DNA of 64,000 nt from Diphasiastrum complanatum. Lineage: Eukaryota; Streptophyta; Lycopodiopsida; Lycopodiales; Lycopodiaceae. The position numbers and the translations under genes are program-made. Positions 1 through 12,747 of the stretch are shown here, piece after piece (position 1 is the stretch's first letter; each line of letters begins with the position of its first letter). The stretch is taken from assembly GCA_029204225.1 (NCBI GenBank), contig CM055095.1:68036755-68100754 (forward strand), in the 5' to 3' direction. The notes under the pieces are model-generated. The model did not search any database. It saw only the letters and a list, made by a program, of their open reading frames with translations, and was not told the DNA's origin.

Positions 1-2140
1 CAATTCAAGAGACAATTGGTGGATCGACATTGGGGCTAGCTCCCACATGTCTTGTGAAAAAGACTTTTTCTCAACCTTACACTCTTTCAATGCTGCTAAA
101 AAGTTTTTCTTTACTGTAAATGATGAAGAGTGTAGGATAGATGGTGCTGGTACCATCTCTTTGTGTCTAGAATCCTCAAAATGCATGGATCTAGAAAATG
201 TCCTTTATGTACCATCAATCACCAAGAATATGCTTAGTGTTGGTCTACTCCTAGAAAGTGGTTTGGATGTCCACTTTAAGCATGGTGTTTGCTTCATCTT
301 GAAGAATGATGTTTGCATTGCAAAGGGGATTTAAACATGGAAGATTGTTTGAGTTGGAAGCTAGTGTTGCTTTTGAAAGAATGAGCTTGGAAAAGGAGGA
401 TATTTTGGCAAAGTGTGATCTTGCTTGCATTGAGGAGGAGTATCAAAAGGAGGAAGATGTTGAGGATCAGTCTCAAAGCATGAGTGTTCCAAGGGAGTCC
501 TCAATGACAATGGCTGAGTCATCAAATTGCATGCAAATTGTCCATTCAAGTGTGCATCTTGCAAGGGCGGTGAGCATTGGAGAGTCTACTATCTTTGAAT
601 ACTTTTTGGAAAGTAGTAGTAGACATGAGGTGACTTGTTTCTTACCTTTAAGATTCAGGGTGTTTATTACTTTGTATGACAAGACAATGAAATGGGATGC
701 TTTGAAATCTACATTTGCTGTTGATAAAGCAATTTCATTGGATAACTATTTTTGTAATAGTTTGAATAGAGTCATAAAAGATGAAACATTATTTGCTTTG
801 GAAATATTTGTGTCCACATGATTTGTGCACGATCATTCCAATGTAAGGACCAAAGATTATCCTATTTCAATGACAGGAATAATGGTAGTGTTTTGCTCTT
901 CAAGTAGAGATTGTAGAATCTACTTGTTTTCCACCAAAGAATTTGTCAATGGTGGAAATGTGATCTTTCAAGAGTGGAAGATTTTTAAACTTGAAGAAGC
1001 ACCTTTGGATCAACACCTTATTCAATTCATTGATGTTCTGGAGTCAAGTCAAGTGGAGGATCAAGCTCAAGACCCGATGACTCCAAGAAGAACCTTGAGT
1101 ATCAAGATGGAGCCATCTAGGCTCAATCATATGGATCAAGCAAGGCAAGTTGTCTTTGGCAACATTATGTATGCACTTAATCATTTAATTGATGTATCTT
1201 CAAGTGCACAAAATGCCTTGGAATCCATGGCTTGTCATGATGCTTAGTTTTGAAGTGTGCTACATGTATATAGACACATTTACGGAACATCTTGTAAGGG
1301 GTCCTCTAAGAGGTGGTGAAAGATCCTTCATGGACATCATTCTCTATTGGAGTCTCAAAAGTTCCTTGTTTGTAGCTGGATTTTTTAAACACTTCTAAAA
1401 GCAATCATTCATCTATCAAGAGAGTTGTAAATAGATCAAGCTAAATTTGAGGAGGAGTGTGAAGAATTGCCAAAACTTGGCAAATCTAGCTTGATCAAAA
1501 ACCATGTAGAATAGTGTAAATTGTGTACACAAGTGGGTCCTGCACATGTGAGGCCATGATGCCACATGGGAAACCCATCCTAATGTAGGTTAGGTCAAGT
1601 CAAGAGAGTTGGTCATGTCTATTTGGTGGTCATCCCTACTTTATAAGACTTACACCTAAGTTTAAGGTGAAAATTTGACCAACTAGCTACCTACCAAACA
1701 TAACTCTAGGATCTAGGTTAGGCTTTTCTTTTAGGGAAAGAAGGGTGAGTTAACTTCCTTATTACATGCTGGAAATCCACCTAACTTTAAGAAGGAAGTC
1801 GAATTTGCTATGTATTCCAAGCTCCCATAGTGAGAAGATAGAAAATTTTTGGAGCTCAGGGAAACTCAAGCTAGTTCACTATGTACATTGAGTTTTTGTG
1901 ATCCAAATGAAACCAGATCAATTTCTACTTGTTTCTCAGGTTGAAGGCCATACTACAGCCTGTAGTACACACATGTGGGTTCGGATTTCAATGTTGATCA
2001 ATGTTTTTTATTGTTAATGCTTGTTGCTTGTCAAATTGCCAATCTAGATCAACTTTGATATGACTAGTTTTTTGATAGATTGTTAAGCAAGCCTCCAATC
2101 ACTCTTGTGGATCTTTTGTAGATCCATTTATGGTCCTAAA
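1..2140 (+). mobile_element. Copia LTR retroelement fossil (copy A), 3' portion
   Basis: This is the 3' part of a Ty1/Copia element that begins before the window. The first 330 bases encode the end of the aspartic protease (GASSHMSC) and the region just after it (ENVLYVPS, NMLSVG). Bases 306-1247 continue with a diverged integrase-end/linker region (RIYLFS, VIFQEWK, TPRRT). A purine-rich tract at 1449-1457 and an LTR follow. No integrase core or reverse transcriptase is visible, so the copy is shortened as well as broken. Copy B (4835-6810) has the same unusual central region. The element is an old fossil. Confidence 0.8.
1458..2140 (+). repeat. 3' LTR of Copia copy A (right end lost)
   Basis: The LTR starts with TGTGAAGAATTGCC directly after a purine-rich tract. 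Its right half (about 1940-2140) matches, in reverse complement, the LTR at 30187-30645: the CTACAGCCTGTAG stretch, the GCTTGTTAAGCAAG-type stretch and the end near TTTATGGTCC. Similarity stops near 2140, before the terminal CACACGTGTG block seen in the other copy. This LTR is therefore truncated on the right. Confidence 0.65.
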
Positions 2141-2539
2141 GTACAGTACTTTCAGATAGAGTATATCTCTCTTATATTAGAGACCCCAATCTCAAGAGCT
2201 TCATGCGATTTGCTTCCATATTCTTACCGGAGCAAAAGTATATCATTTCCAACACGAATATGGGCTACCTGCTGAGAGCCTTGAACGGAGAACCCATTGC
2301 CTTCAGACAGATTGCTTTTAAGTAATTTTGTAAATTTGTAAAGATTAATCAGTTTTCCAGGCTTGGTTTGCAGTTTGGTATTCTATGTATGCATGTCGGT
2401 GTGTTAACTGTGCAGGAAGATATCAGAATTGCACCAGTGCTACCAGAGTTGGGCCCTTTAGTTGAGGCTAATTCACAAATGAGAGCATCAAAGGCAACCA
2501 CCATAGAGATGGCATCACCATCATCATCCACCTTTTTAT

Positions 2540-3424
2540 AGTCCAGAACTCCAGTGGAGATTGGATTACCTTCTTTTACCTGAACTTTTTGGTTATACTA
2601 AAGAACAATGGGAAAGCCCTTGGACTTTTTCTAACCTAAACACTTTCTGGGCCAAACTAACTGTGCATCAAAAAGGTATGCTTGCTCTTGCCATTGTTCA
2701 AAATAAGTTCAATGTGCAAACTTACTATATCCATGTTGTTACAGAATCTTTGTATATATATATCCTAGAGTATCTAAAAACATTTGAAAACAATATTCTT
2801 TTAGTTCTAGATGAGTATCGGAATAAGGTAGACTCAATTAACATTTTTGATGTTAAAGAAGTTGTCCCTAGCCCTAATCCAATTCCTTCCAGATTCTCCA
2901 ATCAGATATTATTCCCTGATCTATGGGAAATCTACACAAATTGGGAAGCTAACTATTCTCATTATTTGGAGGAAGTTAAAGCAAATAATATATTTCACTC
3001 CACGTATCCAATAACCAGACCATACCATACTTACAATTATGTAAATACTGGTTCTCTCATTTCATATGCTCTTTTATCCATTCAACAATTATACATTAAA
3101 GAGAAATTCCCAGAATATACATATGCATCTCTCTCACTAACTGTCCCTTCTGCTGAGATGTTTGAAATCTTGTCTAAGGATAGTTGGTACACTCATCTTG
3201 TAAATAATACATTGATCGACAACCTCCTTGCACCATTGGAAAATCGCGGAATGGGAGGTTATCCGAATTTATCATTTCAGGAAGATTACAACCAAAAGAA
3301 CAATTACTTCCTTGCTACAAAAGGGATGACCTTAGAACAAGTTAATGAAGAAAATGAGACCCGAGCAAAAGCTATTTTCCATAAAAAGCCAGCCAGCAAG
3401 AAGAAGCGACAAATGAGAATGTAA
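2540..3424 (+). CDS. Unknown protein, about 249-294 residues
   Basis: A long open frame runs from about 2540 to the TAA at 3422-3424. The first in-frame ATG is at 2678 (249 codons), but coding-like sequence continues upstream, so a 5' exon or an upstream start is likely. The protein is rich in aromatic residues and Asn, with no signal peptide or clear membrane segment. It ends in a strongly basic tail (KKPASKKKRQMRM), which suggests nucleic-acid binding. I do not recognise the family. It lies between a decayed Copia LTR and AT-rich DNA with a TATA-like TCTATAAGC at about 3788. It could be a host gene or a structural protein of a virus-like element; the sequence does not decide. Confidence 0.4.
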   Translation, partial: SPELQWRLDYLLLPELFGYTKEQWESPWTFSNLNTFWAKLTVHQKGMLALAIVQNKFNVQTYYIHVVTESLYIYILEYLKTFENNILLVLDEYRNKVDSINIFDVKEVVPSPNPIPSRFSNQILFPDLWEIYTNWEANYSHYLEEVKANNIFHSTYPITRPYHTYNYVNTGSLISYALLSIQQLYIKEKFPEYTYASLSLTVPSAEMFEILSKDSWYTHLVNNTLIDNLLAPLENRGMGGYPNLSFQEDYNQKNNYFLATKGMTLEQVNEENETRAKAIFHKKPASKKKRQMRM

Positions 3425-3427
3425 GCA

Positions 3428-4460
3428 ACTTGTTTGCGAGCCACTGCGCAGCTGAGGAAGGGGATACGTGGAGCCTCATGGTCCCACATTATCCAAAATT
3501 ATTGTTTATATCGTAAATTTTTTAATTTTTATACATATAAATGTGCGATAGCACCTAAATTCATGTAAAGCCCTATTTGCACTTTGTAAATTCACATTTA
3601 CATGAGAACTCGCGATGTTTTGTGCAACGTTCTATAGAGACGCAGTAGCGGATCTCAACTGACATCTTAACGGTTGGTGAACGACATTGAGGCCGGTGAT
3701 CGTTCCTATAAGGTTGACACTTTGTGCCATTGTACATACGCATTTGCATAGATGTGACTATCAATAGAGAGAGAAGAGAGCCAGTTTCTATAAGCTTGAG
3801 CGTTCTTTCCCTCTGCCATCTTTTATAGCATTACTTCTTATCAATTGAGCGAATACACTCTGTATGATCTGTAACTATTTGTGATATTGCTCTGTCTGCA
3901 TCACACATATTTCTCATGACTTACTAAATTTTAGCTACTCTAACGTGGAGTTTCAGGCGTCACCAGCAAGCAACAATTCTAACTAATGAGTGTAGGGAAT
4001 TAGCCAAAGCTGTTAAGCATAACCATAAGTAGAACTTCTTTCAATTCTGAATGAGCTATGTGTTCAGATAATGAACTTGTTTGATGCTCTGTTCTGTTTG
4101 CTTCCTGTGATAAGTACTAGTTCACCGTATTTAATTAAGAGGAATCATTAGCCAATACGATTATGTTTGATGAATCTATTTGCTAGTTGTTGTCTGATCT
4201 GATTGCTTACTGTTATCCGAAGAGCCTGAAAGATAAAGTAATCTTTATAATCACAGACCTTGACCAAATCGTTTCACCATTGGTGTTCCTAGATGCCAAT
4301 CTACCCAAATATCATCGGATAACCAGCTATGTCATTGTAGTATTCATTGTGAATATTACACATCACATTCCATTTACCATCTTACATACACTTATCATAC
4401 AAAAGAAGAGATTATTCTCTCTCTTGGGGAAAGAAATGGAAAAAGATAGATGTGAAATAG
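3428..4460. other. Non-coding stretch, no gene recognised
   Basis: This AT-rich DNA has only short chance frames. A TATA-like CTATAAG near 3789 is followed by pyrimidine-rich sequence. That could be a promoter of the preceding unknown unit or of an element, but there is no further support. The 95-codon frame at 4187-4474 has no recognisable domain. Confidence 0.4.
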
Positions 4461-4462
4461 TG

Positions 4463-4800
4463 AGGGAGTGCTAGAACTGAGATTATAAGTCCATTTGTTG
4501 GATTAGAAATCTAATTTGAGTGAAACACTACAAGAGATATACCTTAGTGAGTTTCTAGAGACAATGAAATCCATTTCTTGGCAAGACTTGTTTTCACTTC
4601 ATCTTATCTTCATTCCAACTTTGTGAGAGAGTGATAGAACTATGATTATAAGCAGTTTTCACTTCATTTTATCTTCATTCCAGCTTTGTGAGGGAGTGAT
4701 AGAACTATGATTATAAGTCCATTTGTTGGATTAGAAATCAAATTTGAGTGAAACACTACAAGTGTGAGACCTTTGTGAGTTTCAAGTCAATCAAATCTAT
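4463..4800 (+). repeat. Direct repeat of about 75 bp, two full copies
   Basis: A block starting GAGGGAGTGCTAGAAC at about 4463 recurs with few changes at about 4689 (GAGGGAGTGATAGAAC). Both continue through a shared TTTGTTGGATTAGAAATC stretch to ACACTACAAG. A partial third start lies near 4625. The purine tract followed by TG resembles a polypurine-tract/LTR boundary, so these may be duplicated LTR starts just upstream of Copia copy B. Confidence 0.5.
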
Positions 4801-4834
4801 TTCTTGTTTGTAGAAGTCACTAGTAAGATGAGAT

Positions 4835-6810
4835 TTGCTGGAGCATCTTCTAAAAGCTAGGATGGAGTCACTTTTGGTGCTCCAAGACCTTTCTGAGTTT
4901 TTGATTGAAGATGAAGATGAACCTCTAGGTGCACAGGAGTTAGCTAGATACAAGAAGAGATCTAGGCTTGCACTACATTGTGTGAAGATGAATGTGAGCA
5001 ATGTTTTGTTGAGAGAAGTATCAGCATGTACTAGTGCTAAAGAGGCTTGGGAGTATTTAAAATCAATCTATGAATCAAGCAACACTTCTAGAGTACTTAT
5101 GCTTAGAAATCAAATTTTGCAAAGCATGAGGAAAAGTGAGGAGAGTGCACATGATTATGTACTCAGAATCAAGTCTCTAAATAGGGAGCTGGCTTCCATT
5201 GGAGAGAAGATTCATGATGGAGAGCTTGTACAAATTGTTCTTAATGATATAGGAGATGACTTTGCAAATTTGGTCCAAAGTTTTTCCATTCAAGACACTT
5301 TGCCAACTTTAGAGAAACTTCACAGTGTATTAGTGGCTGAAGCATGTAGGATGCTCCACACCAAGGCAAAAATGAGTTCATTGTCTTTGCAGGATGGAGA
5401 TGAGAAAGCCAAATTCTCATTCAAGGGAAAAAAGAAGACCAATGGAAAGAAGAAGCATCCAAAGGAGGCCAAAGAAGAGGATGATGCATCAAGCTCAAAG
5501 GACAAGTCAAAGCAAAAATGCTTCTTTTGTGGAGGAAGGGGCATTATGCATCTGAATGCTACAAGAGGCTAAGAGCACAAGAGGAGGAGGACAAACAAAG
5601 AAACCTTGCACATGAGGAGTAGGATGATGAAGTAGATGTATTCTTGATGGCATCTACATCGTCACCAACAAGCAATAGCAATTCAAGAGACAATTGGTGG
5701 ATCGACAGTGCGGCTAGCTCCCACATGTCTTGTGAAAAGGACTTTTTCTCAATCTTAAACTCATTCAATGATGCTAAAAGTTTGTCTTTACTACAAATGA
5801 TGAAGAATGTAGGATAGATGGTGTTGGCACCATCTCTTTGTGTCTAGAATCCTCAAAATGCATGGATCTAGAAAATGTCCTTTATGTGCCATCAATCATG
5901 AAGAATATGCTTAGTGTTGGTCTACTTTAAGCATGGTATTTGTTTCATCTTGAAGAATGATGCTTGCATTGCAAAGAGATTTAAACATGGAAGATTGTTT
6001 AAGTTGGAAGCTAGTGTTGCTTTTGAAAGAATGAGCTTGGAAGAGGAGATCACTCAAGAGGAGATCTTGCTTGCATTGAGGAGGAGCATTAAAAGGAAGA
6101 AGATCTTGAGGATCAGCCTCAAAGCATGAGAGTTCCAAGGGTGTCCTCAATGATAATGGACGAGTCATCAAATTGCATGCAAAATTTTCATTCAAGTGTG
6201 CATCTTGCAAGGATGGTGAGCATTGGAGAGTCTACTATCTTTGAGTACTTGCTGGATAGTATTAGTAGACATGGAGTGCCTTGTTGCTTATGTAAAAGAT
6301 CTATGGTGTTTAGTACTCTTTATGACAAGACAATGAAATTAGATGCTTTCAAATCTCAATTTGTTGTAGATAAAGCAATTTCATTGGATAACTTTTTTTG
6401 TAATAGTTTGAATAGTGTCATAAAAGATGAAACATCATTTGTATTGGAAATCATTGGGTCCACATACTTTGAGCATGATCATTCCAATGTAAGGACCAAA
6501 GATTATCCTATTTCAATTATAGGAACAATGGTAGTGTTTTGCTCTTCAATCAGAGATTGTAGAATCTACTTGTTTTCCATCAAAGAAGTTGTCAATGGTG
6601 GAAATGTGATCTTTCAAGAGTGGAAGTTTTGTAAACTTGAAGAATCACCTTTGGATAAATACCTTATTCAATTCATTGATGGTTTGGAGTCAAGTCAAGT
6701 GGAGGAGAAAGCTCAAGACCCGAGGACTCCAAGAAGAACCATGAGTATCAATCAAGGCTCAATCATGTGGATCAAGCAAGGCAAATTGTCTTTGGCAACA
6801 TTGTGCATGC
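4835..6810 (+). mobile_element. Copia LTR retroelement fossil (copy B)
   Basis: Bases 4835-5570 encode a Copia gag of the UBN2 type (KEAWEYLKSIYE, RVLMLRNQIL) ending in a lysine-rich stretch and a zinc-knuckle-like region. The protease region (NWWID..ASSHMSC) is at about 5695-5740. Bases 5914-6770 carry the same diverged central region as copy A (FKHGRLF, VDKAISLDN, RIYLFS, FQEWK). No integrase core or reverse transcriptase is present. Similarity to copy A ends near 6810, where satellite-like DNA begins. The copy carries several breaks and is shortened. Confidence 0.8.
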
Positions 6811-6814
6811 ACGA

Positions 6815-7063
6815 ATTTTTTGTGAAAAAGAGAATTTTTCGTAGAAAGAGAAAATTGTTCGCGAATAGAGAGAGAGAGAGAGAGAGAATTTTTTGGCGAA
6901 TTTTTTCCGAAAGACTCAAAAATTTTAAAAATTTGATTTTTTCGAGAATCGAATTTTTTTCAAAGGGCTCGAAAAATTCGAGTCTTCAAAATTTTCAGTC
7001 TTTTGGAAATAATTCGTGAAAAATTCTCTCTATTTGTACGAAAAATTCTCTCTTTCGCAAAAA

Positions 7064-7127
<64 letters not shown>

Positions 7128-7543
7128 GATGCGAAGGAAAAATTTGTTCGCATCGTAGAGAGAGAGAGAGAGAGAGAGGGGGAGTTTTTTGCAAATTGTT
7201 TCCATAGGACTCGAAAAATTCTCGATTCGAAATTTTCCGAAGGACTCGAATTTTTCAAGTCCTTCGAAAAATTTTGAGTCTCCAAAATTTCAATTCTCAA
7301 AAAAATTCATGCAAAAGAGAATTTTTTGCAAAAGAGATAATTTTTTGTAGAAAGAGAATTTTTTGCGACTAGAAAAAAAAAAAAAAAAGAGAATTTTTTG
7401 CAAATTTTTTTCGAAAGACTAAAAAATTCGAAAAATTTGATTTTTTCGAAATTCAAATTTTTTTCGAAGGGCTCGAAAAATTTGAGTCTCCAAAATTTCG
7501 AGTCTTTTAGAAAAATTTGCAAAAATTTCTCTCTTTCGCAATA

Positions 7544-7577
<34 letters not shown>

Positions 7578-7950
7578 GATGCGAACAAATTTTTTTGAAG
7601 CACTCGAAAAATTTGAGACACTAGTCCTTCGTATCGTAGAAAGATAGAGAGAGAGAGAAAAAAAAAGAATTTTTCACGAATTTTTTTCGAAGGACCCAAA
7701 AACAATTTGACTCAAAATTCCTAATTTTGAGTCTTCAAAATTTCGAGTCTCATAAAAATTTGAGTCTCAAAAATTTTGAGTCTCCAAAATTTCGAGTCTC
7801 CAAAATTTGAGTCTAAAAAATTTTGAGACTCCAAAAATTTGAGTCTCCAAAAATTTGAGTCTCCAAAAATTCGAGTCTCCAAAATTTGAGTCTCCAAAAA
7901 TTCAAGTCGCCAAAAATTCGAGTCGGTTTCCAAAAATTCGAATACTTGGC
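6815..7950. repeat. Complex satellite-like block with (GA)n/(CT)n tracts
   Basis: Variants of GAGAATTTTTTGC, TTTCGAAGGACTCGAAAAATT and their complements alternate with GA and CT runs, the longest at about 7067-7124. Both strands of the same words appear, so the block is rich in inverted repeats. Frames here translate to Arg-Glu or Ser-Leu runs and are not genes. Confidence 0.75.
7720..7945 (+). repeat. Minisatellite, 17-19 bp unit GAGTCTCCAAAAATTTGA
   Basis: About eleven degenerate copies of GAGTCTCCAAAATTT(C/T)GA follow each other almost without interruption. Unit length varies by one or two bases. The array forms the right end of the satellite block and probably grew by replication slippage. 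Confidence 0.75.
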
Positions 7951-8112
7951 CAATTCATTTCTAAGAGGTATTTCAAAAGACTCGTTAGAAAATGTATTTT
8001 GGTAGAGGTTTGTCCCAACTTATTGTTTGTCCAACATCTTAGTCTTACACTTGATATGAGATAGTTTTTGAAGGTCTTAATATTTATACCATTTTTCCTA
8101 TTTCAAAATGTA

Positions 8113-8695
8113 TGTTGAATTCACACGTGTGGGACGTCCTACACATGTATTTTTGATCTCCTAAGCCCAATAATACCATAAAGATTAGACTAGCATTGGT
8201 TGTCAATAGGAAAGCTAATCATACAAGAAATATTATTGTGTTACAAGCAAGATCTGTCAACAAAACATGAAACTAAGCATAATAAATGCCTCAACTCGGC
8301 TAGAGAGAGAAAATAGAAAGTACAAAACTCGTGTAGAGAGAGAGGGCACAAAGAGCTTGTCTCCAAATTTGCAATTCACACAAATTTCATCATTTTCTCA
8401 ATGAGAGTACATCACATATATATAGATCCATGGACTCTCCTCCTACTTTGAGTTGAATTGGAGTTATGAATCCACCTCTCAAGCTATCTAGACTTATTCA
8501 AGCCACCTCACTATGTCTAATTGTGCCACCTAGTCCTTTCATGCATTAAATGTGGCATGTAAAGTACAAATGGTAATTCCTATGGTAGCTCGAGTTTCTA
8601 CTTCTACCTACCTTGAATATTTTATTCTAAGATGGGTCTTTACTAAACCAAAAGAGCTTAATTCATCTTTGGCATTTTTAGGACCCCTACTCACA
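8113..8695 (-). repeat. Lone Copia LTR (583 bp)
   Basis: Read on the minus strand, this sequence starts TGTGAGTAGGGG, has a TATA-like CTATATATATG in the middle and ends CACACGTGTGAATTCAACA. The end matches the LTR end at 30187 (CACACGTGTGAAATCAACA). No primer-binding site or coding region adjoins it, so it looks like a solo LTR. The flanking five bases (ATGTA and ACATA) are not an exact target duplication. Confidence 0.65.
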
Positions 8696-8699
8696 ACAT

Positions 8700-10540
<1,841 letters not shown>

Positions 10541-10544
10541 AAGG

Positions 10545-11205
10545 TGGAAAACTTTCACAAGACTCTACAATCTCCTTGTGCAAAGCCAAGCTAGCCATTA
10601 CCACGATCAAATTCGATGTAGAAATTTTGTTGGAGCAAATTACCGATAGTGTTGAATGCGAAAGGTAATATGACCCCCTGAATAGCGGAACATTTAACAT
10701 CCTCGGCAACTTCAATGAAGTAGTTGGAAGACGGAGGCTGAAAAACTGAAGATCCTTCAAATGAGATGGAAAATGCAGGTAGAGGAGGTTGAGAGATGTC
10801 TGACACTTAAATACAAATATCTAAATCTTGGAAGGAATGACTGTGAGGATAACGGATTTCCCTTTGAAAAGTGCAAGAATGATAAGGTAGGCTGGCATTT
10901 TGAAGAAAGAAAGAGTAGAGCTAGAATCAAAGGTAGTTTCACCATTGCCCAAAAGATACGCATTGTTAGGAATGGGAAGAATCTCCCCTCCAACACTCAC
11001 CTGCTCCACCATAGTAAAATGTTGATGCCAAAGAATTCTTCACCAAAGGTATATAACGAAAGATGATAGCATGTGATAAATTTTGAGTTACGTTTCCAAA
11101 TAGCAGCAGACTATTGGTTGAGTTGGATCTGAGATAGTCCCCTAAGCAATAGGAGAATTTATTGAATCTGTGACTGATTTGCGAGTTGGAAGGATATGTC
11201 ACCCT
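10545..11205 (-). pseudogene. Pepsin-like aspartic protease pseudogene, C-terminal (TAXi_C) half
   Basis: Minus-strand frames line up with the C-terminal half of plant A1 aspartic proteases (nepenthesin/CND41 type). In order they are FNKFSYCLGDYL with LLLFGN and PLVKN (about 11165-11030), EQVSVGGEILPIPN and FDSSSTLSFF (about 11010-10890), then SSNYFIEVAEDVKC, NTIGNLLQQNFYIEFDRGNG and LGFAQGDC (about 10740-10570). The second catalytic triad, normally DSG or DTG, reads DSS. A stop replaces the expected Trp after GNG, and the parts lie in different frames. The N-terminal half with the first catalytic Asp is missing. This is a dead host gene fragment; no expression is expected. Confidence 0.8.
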
Positions 11206-11299
11206 GATCTAGACCAAGAACCCCTCCAGAATCGTTGAAGTTGTCTGCATTCCTCATCAGACACCCAAATACAACACGCAAAAACTACACACAAGAGAT

Positions 11300-11445
11300 G
11301 AGTGTTGCACACAAGTGATGAGTGTGAGAATGAACGAGCCAGCAAGGAGAAAGGAGTGGGGCCAGGCAGCAGAGTGTTGCACACAAGTGATGAGTGTGAG
11401 AAGGAACGAGCCAGCAAGGAGAGCGAGGCTAGGCAGCAGGCAAAG
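11300..11445 (+). repeat. Tandem repeat, 72 bp unit, two copies
   Basis: The unit starting GAGTGTTGCACACAAGTGAT at about 11300 repeats at about 11372 with a few changes. A partial copy lies just upstream (CACACAAGAGATGAGTG at 11288). The region is GA-rich and non-coding. Confidence 0.7.
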
Positions 11446-11683
11446 AGAGAAGGTAGAAGGAGAAGGAGAGAAGCCATAAGCAAGTGAAAGAAGGAGAGAG
11501 AGATAGAGAGGAGACAGAGATAGATCTCGGAAGGAGAATCGTGAGAGAGGGAGAGGAGGAGGATCAAGAGAGGTCCGTTTGAATTAGGAGAACGGGAACA
11601 ATGTGTATGCATGGGGCAAGATGCACACATCCTCCTCCCCATGTATTCATTTCAAACTTTTAGTTAGGTTTCTTGGAAAAGTA

Positions 11684-11737
11684 CATGGGGTAGGAGGATG
11701 CACCCATGCAACCATACATGCATCCTCCTACCCCATG
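11684..11737. repeat. Perfect 19 bp inverted repeat
   Basis: CATGGGGTAGGAGGATGCA at 11684-11702 is the exact reverse complement of 11719-11737, with a 16 bp loop. A looser copy of the same palindrome (CATGGGGCAAGATGCAC with ATCCTCCTCCCCATG) lies at about 11610-11642. The pair may be the ends of a small foldback element. Confidence 0.65.
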
Positions 11738-11818
11738 CATAGGCACTAATGTGACACACAAATATTTTTATATATATAGATATATATATTTTTACTTGTA
11801 GAAAACAGGTAATGCGAC

Positions 11819-11844
11819 AGCCCACCCACCGCAGTGGGTGGGCT
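11819..11844. repeat. Hairpin, 10 bp perfect stem
   Basis: AGCCCACCCA and TGGGTGGGCT flank a six-base loop, followed by a pyrimidine-rich tail (TCTCCTTTTTTTTC). It resembles a terminator-like or transposon-end hairpin but has no gene next to it. The CTRR end expected of a Helitron is absent. Confidence 0.4.
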
Positions 11845-11879
11845 ATCTCCTTTTTTTTCTTTAATAAATCTTATATATC

Positions 11880-12093
11880 TTATATATATATATATATATA
11901 TACTAGTAAAGAGTGTTCGTCGTTGACGGGCAATGGCGGACTTGCGCGCACGCATGCGTGTGTGCGCGAGCCCTAATGGCTTGTGTGTGTGTGTGTGTGT
12001 GTGTTTACGGAGTGTGCGTGGATTTAGGGAGTGTGTGTGTGTGGGTTGTGGATTAGGATTAGGCTGTAGCTTTAGGCTTTAGGCTTAGGCTAG

Positions 12094-12135
<42 letters not shown>

Positions 12136-12227
12136 TGTGTGTGGATCTGCGTGTGTTTGTGGGTGTGTACACTATGTGTTGTGCAAGTCTTTGTGTGTAT
12201 GTGTATTTGTGTGCATGTGCGTGTGTT

Positions 12228-12293
<66 letters not shown>

Positions 12294-12340
12294 CGTACTT
12301 AGGGTACGGGTTAGAGTGAGTCTTTATGGATGTGTGTGCG
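11880..12340. repeat. (TA)n and (GT)n microsatellites
   Basis: TA repeats lie at about 11884-11901. GT runs lie at about 11983-12003, 12096-12133 and 12232-12286, the last followed by CGCGCGCG. Between them are a few TTTAGGC-like words (12070-12092) that resemble decayed plant telomere units but are too few to call. Cys-Val frames here are not genes. Confidence 0.8.
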
Positions 12341-12747
12341 TGTGTTTGGGCTGAGCTCAGAGCTCAGAAAATCCTTTCTACATGCCCCATCCCACTTGAG
12401 TATAGATTTGGGATCACTTTGTTTTTGGAGCATGACCAAAATGGATGGGAATGTATCGTGCATTCTGGACAATGTGGTCTGGAGCATGTCAAAAAATCTA
12501 GAACGTGTCAAAAAATCAAAATGCCCTAAAAATCACTTAAAAGACAATACATACTAAAAAAAGAATGATCCAATTTGTCTAAGCACTATGGATGGAGGAT
12601 GTACTTTTGGCCTCATGGATACAATAGCATTGATCTAAAATCTGAAACAATGAGCACTATGTTGATCAACTATTGCTGGTTTGTTAGAAGCATATGTTAG
12701 AAGCACATGAGAGAGGGGAAGGAATAGAGAGTGTTTGGATTACCATG

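Noticed and set aside
4187-4474. 95-codon plus-strand frame as a gene
   Set aside because: The first codon is not ATG, the composition is hydrophobic and mixed, and no domain is visible.
11819-11855. Helitron 3' end hairpin
   Set aside because: The stem is good but CTRR does not follow at the right distance and no Helitron 5' end or helicase was seen.
12062-12095. Interstitial telomere repeats
   Set aside because: Only a few TTTAGGC/TTAGGC words occur and none repeats cleanly as TTTAGGG.
12096-12354. Three overlapping Cys/Val-rich frames
   Set aside because: They are translations of a (GT)n microsatellite in all frames.
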